Assembly: GCA_021802025.1 (NCBI GenBank)
Contig: JAKABC010000006.1
Coordinates: 1-25,281, forward strand
Origin: Actinomycetes bacterium
GTDB taxonomy: Bacteria; Actinomycetota; Acidimicrobiia; Acidimicrobiales; RAAP-2
Reading direction: 5' to 3'
DNA: 25,281 nt
Position 1 is the first letter of the stretch; every line of letters begins with the position of its first letter. Below the pieces are notes generated by a model. It saw only the letters and a list, made by a program, of their open reading frames with translations. It did no database searches and had not been told where the DNA came from. Positions 22,811 through 25,281 of this stretch are shown here, one piece after another. The translations under genes and the position numbers were made by a program.

Positions 22811-24036
22811 AAAAGAAGGTAGTGCTCGCCTACAGCGGCGGGCTGGACACGTCGGTGGCGATCCGCTGGATGATCGAAGAGTGGGGCGTCGAGGTCGTCG
22901 CCGTGCTCGTCGACGTCGGCCAGGACCCCGCCGGCTCCGAGAGCTTCGAGCAGATCCAAGCCCGCGCGCTGGCCGCGGGGGCCAGCGCGTGCGTGGTCGT
23001 CGACGCGCGCGACGAGATGGCCGAGGAGTTCTGCGCCCCGGCGATCGCCGCGAACGCGCTCTACGAGGGTCGCTACCCCCTGGTGTCGGCCCTCAGCCGG
23101 CCGGTCATCGTGCGTCACCTGGTCGATCAGGCGCGGCGCCACGACGCCACGGCGGTGGCCCACGGCTGTACCGGCAAGGGCAACGACCAGGTCCGCTTCG
23201 AGGTGGGCGTGCACGCGCTGGCCCCCGACCTCGAGGTCCTGGCGCCGGCGCGCAACTGGGGCCTGACCCGGGCCGACTCGGTCGACGTCGCCCACAAGTG
23301 GGAGATCCCGATCACGGCCACGCGGGAGAAGATCTACTCGATCGACGAGAACCTGTGGGGCCGGGCCATCGAGTGCGGCGCGATGGAGGACCCGTGGGCC
23401 GCCCCGCCCGAGGAGCCCTTCACCCTCACCCGGGTGCGCACGGGCGACCCGGTCGAGGTCGTCGTCGGGTTTCACGCCGGGGTGCCCGTCGCCCTGGACG
23501 GCGAGCCGCTCGCGCTGGCCGCTCTCATCGCCCGGCTGAACGCCCTCGCCGGGGCGACCGGCTTCGGGCGCCTCGACATGGTGGAGAACCGCCGGGTCGG
23601 CATCAAGAGCCGCGAGGTCTACGAGTGCCCGGCCGCGCTCGCGCTCATCGGCGCGCACCAGGACCTCGAGGGCCTGGTGCTCGAGCGCGACCTCGCCCAC
23701 GAGAAGCGCCGGCTCGAGACGCGCTGGGCCGAGCTCGTCTACGACGGCCTGTGGTTCTCACCGCTCAAAGAGGCCCTCGACGCCTTCATCGACGAGACCC
23801 AGCGTCACGTCACCGGCGAGGTCCGCCTCACCTTCAGCCCGCCGGGGGTCCTCGCGATCAGCGGCCGGCGCGGCCCCGCGGCCCTCTACGACTACGGCCT
23901 GGCGACCTACGAGGCGGCCGACACCTTCCGCCACGCCGACTCCGAGGGCTTCGTGCGGATCTACGGGCTCGGGGTGAGGACCTGGGCCCAGCGCCAGGGC
24001 GCGAAGAACGCGACCCCGAGGCGGTCCTCGCCGTGA
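22807..24036 (+). CDS. argG: Argininosuccinate synthase
   Basis: Uses ATP to join citrulline and aspartate. The 409-residue protein begins KKKVVLAYSGGLDTSVAIRW, containing the PP-loop SGGLDTS, and continues with AHGCTGKGNDQVRFE, a region at ARNWGLTRADSVDVA, and SREVYECPAALALIGAH. The GTG at 22807 overlaps the argR stop (GTGA) and has GGAGG four bases upstream. The C-terminus ends in a basic tail (QGAKNATPRRSSP). The stop overlaps the argH GTG by four bases. Confidence 0.97.
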   Translation: MKKKVVLAYSGGLDTSVAIRWMIEEWGVEVVAVLVDVGQDPAGSESFEQIQARALAAGASACVVVDARDEMAEEFCAPAIAANALYEGRYPLVSALSRPVIVRHLVDQARRHDATAVAHGCTGKGNDQVRFEVGVHALAPDLEVLAPARNWGLTRADSVDVAHKWEIPITATREKIYSIDENLWGRAIECGAMEDPWAAPPEEPFTLTRVRTGDPVEVVVGFHAGVPVALDGEPLALAALIARLNALAGATGFGRLDMVENRRVGIKSREVYECPAALALIGAHQDLEGLVLERDLAHEKRRLETRWAELVYDGLWFSPLKEALDAFIDETQRHVTGEVRLTFSPPGVLAISGRRGPAALYDYGLATYEAADTFRHADSEGFVRIYGLGVRTWAQRQGAKNATPRRSSP

Positions 24037-25281
24037 CGCTGTGGGCCGGCCGCTTCGAGGCGGCCATGGACGACGCTCTTTTCCAGCTCTCCGAGAGCTT
24101 CAGCTTTGACCGGGCCCTCTACCACTACGACCTCGCGGGCTCGGCGGCCCACGTGCGCGGGCTCGAGCGCGCGGGTCTGCTGAGCGAGGCCGAGCGCGAC
24201 GAACTGCTCGGGGCGCTCATCCAGATCGAGCGCGAGTTCGATGAGGGCACCTTCGTGCGCGCGGCGGGTGACGAGGACGTCCACATGGCCATCGAGCGTC
24301 GGGCCACCGAGCTCGCGGGGTCCCTCGGGGCCCGCCTGCACACCGGGCGCAGCCGCAACGACCAGGTGGCCACGACGCTGCGCCTGTTCACCCGCGACGC
24401 CCTGACTCGAGTGGGCGAGGGGGTGCTCGACCTCGTCGAGGCCCTCGTCGCCCTGGCCGAGCGCTACCCCGAGGCCCGCCTACCCGGCTACACCCACCTC
24501 CAGCGGGCCCAGGCCGTGCTGTTGAGCCACCACCTGGGCGCCCACGCCTTCGCGCTGGTGCGCGACGTCGATCGCCTCGCGGACGCGCGAGCGCGCCTCG
24601 ATGTCTCGCCGCTCGGCGCGGGCGCGCTCGCCGGCAGCTCGCTGGCGCTCGATCCCGCCTACACCGCGGGGCTCTTGGGCTTCGCGGCGCCCTTCGCGAA
24701 CTCGATGGACGCGGTGAGCGACCGGGACTTCGTCGCCGAGAGCCTCTTCGCGATCGCCCTCACCGGGGTTCACCTGAGCCGCCTCGGCGAGGAGCTGGTG
24801 CTGTGGACCTCGAGCGAGTTCGGCTTCGCCCGGCTCGGGGACGCGTTCACGACGGGCTCGTCGATGCTGCCCCACAAGAAGAACGCCGACGTCGCCGAAC
24901 TCGCCCGGGGCAAGGCGGGGCGCCTGGTGGGCAACCTGACCGGGCTGCTCGTGACCCTGAAGGGACTACCGCTCAGCTACAACCGCGACCTCCAAGAGGA
25001 CAAGGAGCCCCTGTTCGACTCGGTGCGCCAGGTGCTGATGGTGCTGCGCGCTCTCACCGGCGCCTACGGCTCGCTCGAGTTCGACGAGGCCCGCGCCGCC
25101 GCGGCCGCCGACGACGAGCTCGTGGTCGCGATCGACCTCACCGAGGCGTTGGTCGCCGCGGGCGTGCCCTTCCGCGAGGCCCACGAGCACCTGGGGCGTC
25201 TGGTGGGCGAGGCCGTGCGCACGGGTGCGCGGCTCTACGACCTGGTGGGCGCGGACCCCGACCTCGCGGGACATCGCGGCC
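24033..25281 (+). CDS. argH: Argininosuccinate lyase, 3'-truncated by window edge
   Basis: Cleaves argininosuccinate to arginine and fumarate, the last pathway step. About 416 codons are visible and the frame is open to the right edge; the full protein should be roughly 460 residues. It starts at GTG 24033 (GTGA overlap with argG) as TLWAGRFEAAMDDALFQLSE. Family motifs: HTGRSRNDQVATTLRL, PGYTHLQRAQAVLLSHH, and the signature loop GSSMLPHKKNADVAELARGK. In that loop the family usually reads SxxxPQKKNPD, so Gln to His and Pro to Ala are departures, as is AQAV for AQPV in the second motif. All catalytic residues I can place (Thr-His pair, loop Ser, Lys-Lys-Asn) are present, so it is probably active. 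Confidence 0.96.
   Translation, partial: MTLWAGRFEAAMDDALFQLSESFSFDRALYHYDLAGSAAHVRGLERAGLLSEAERDELLGALIQIEREFDEGTFVRAAGDEDVHMAIERRATELAGSLGARLHTGRSRNDQVATTLRLFTRDALTRVGEGVLDLVEALVALAERYPEARLPGYTHLQRAQAVLLSHHLGAHAFALVRDVDRLADARARLDVSPLGAGALAGSSLALDPAYTAGLLGFAAPFANSMDAVSDRDFVAESLFAIALTGVHLSRLGEELVLWTSSEFGFARLGDAFTTGSSMLPHKKNADVAELARGKAGRLVGNLTGLLVTLKGLPLSYNRDLQEDKEPLFDSVRQVLMVLRALTGAYGSLEFDEARAAAAADDELVVAIDLTEALVAAGVPFREAHEHLGRLVGEAVRTGARLYDLVGADPDLAGHRG

Overview
The window is a gene-dense, very GC-rich (visibly about three quarters G+C) bacterial chromosome segment made almost entirely of core metabolic and translation genes. GTG starts, four-base start/stop overlaps, a DUF1844-like gene divergent from infC, a helicase-dead PriA and an argC-to-argH cluster containing argR all point to Actinomycetota. 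The rpoZ-coaBC-metK-priA-def-fmt-rpe-rib order and the wording of several proteins (omega tail, RibD linker) suggest an Acidimicrobiia-like lineage. That placement is inference from remembered gene order and protein style, not from a search. I see no phage, transposon, CRISPR, defence, rRNA or tRNA feature.

Layout. (1) 1-9314, plus strand: 3' end of rpoZ, coaBC, metK, priA, def, fmt, rpe, ribD, ribBA, ribH and a small cold-shock-like OB-fold gene. This run covers CoA and SAM synthesis, replication restart, N-formyl/deformyl processing and riboflavin synthesis; rpe makes ribulose-5-phosphate, a substrate of RibBA. (2) 9311-9778, minus strand: a small exported protein, divergent from (3) 9907-11939, an OmpR-type response regulator and histidine kinase. 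(4) 11936-12241, minus: a DUF1844-like gene, divergent from (5) 12448-18684: infC, rpmI, rplT, a SpoU/TrmH rRNA methyltransferase, pheS, pheT and a FatA-like acyl thioesterase. (6) 18672-19562, minus: an EamA/DMT transporter, divergent from (7) 19628 to the window end: argC, argB, argF, argR, argG and argH (argH cut by the window edge). No stretch over 300 bases lacks a gene. The largest gaps are 12242-12447 (infC leader and divergent promoters), 9779-9906 and 19563-19627.

How it works together. Most neighbours overlap by 1-4 bases, so translation is probably coupled through long operons. Genes that begin a new unit often show a TAnnnT -10-like hexamer six bases before a GTG, the geometry of a leaderless mRNA. 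At def, rpe and pheS the first three bases of that hexamer are the stop codon of the upstream gene. The infC operon appears to use ATC as start codon for infC and probably again for the downstream methyltransferase, which would place both under IF3 start-codon discrimination. A likely pair of ARG boxes lies over the argC promoter, with argR inside the operon it would control.

I did not find a new multi-gene system here. The most interesting signals are the start-codon and promoter architecture, and missing pathway members: argJ and argD from the arginine cluster, and the riboflavin synthase gene from the rib cluster.
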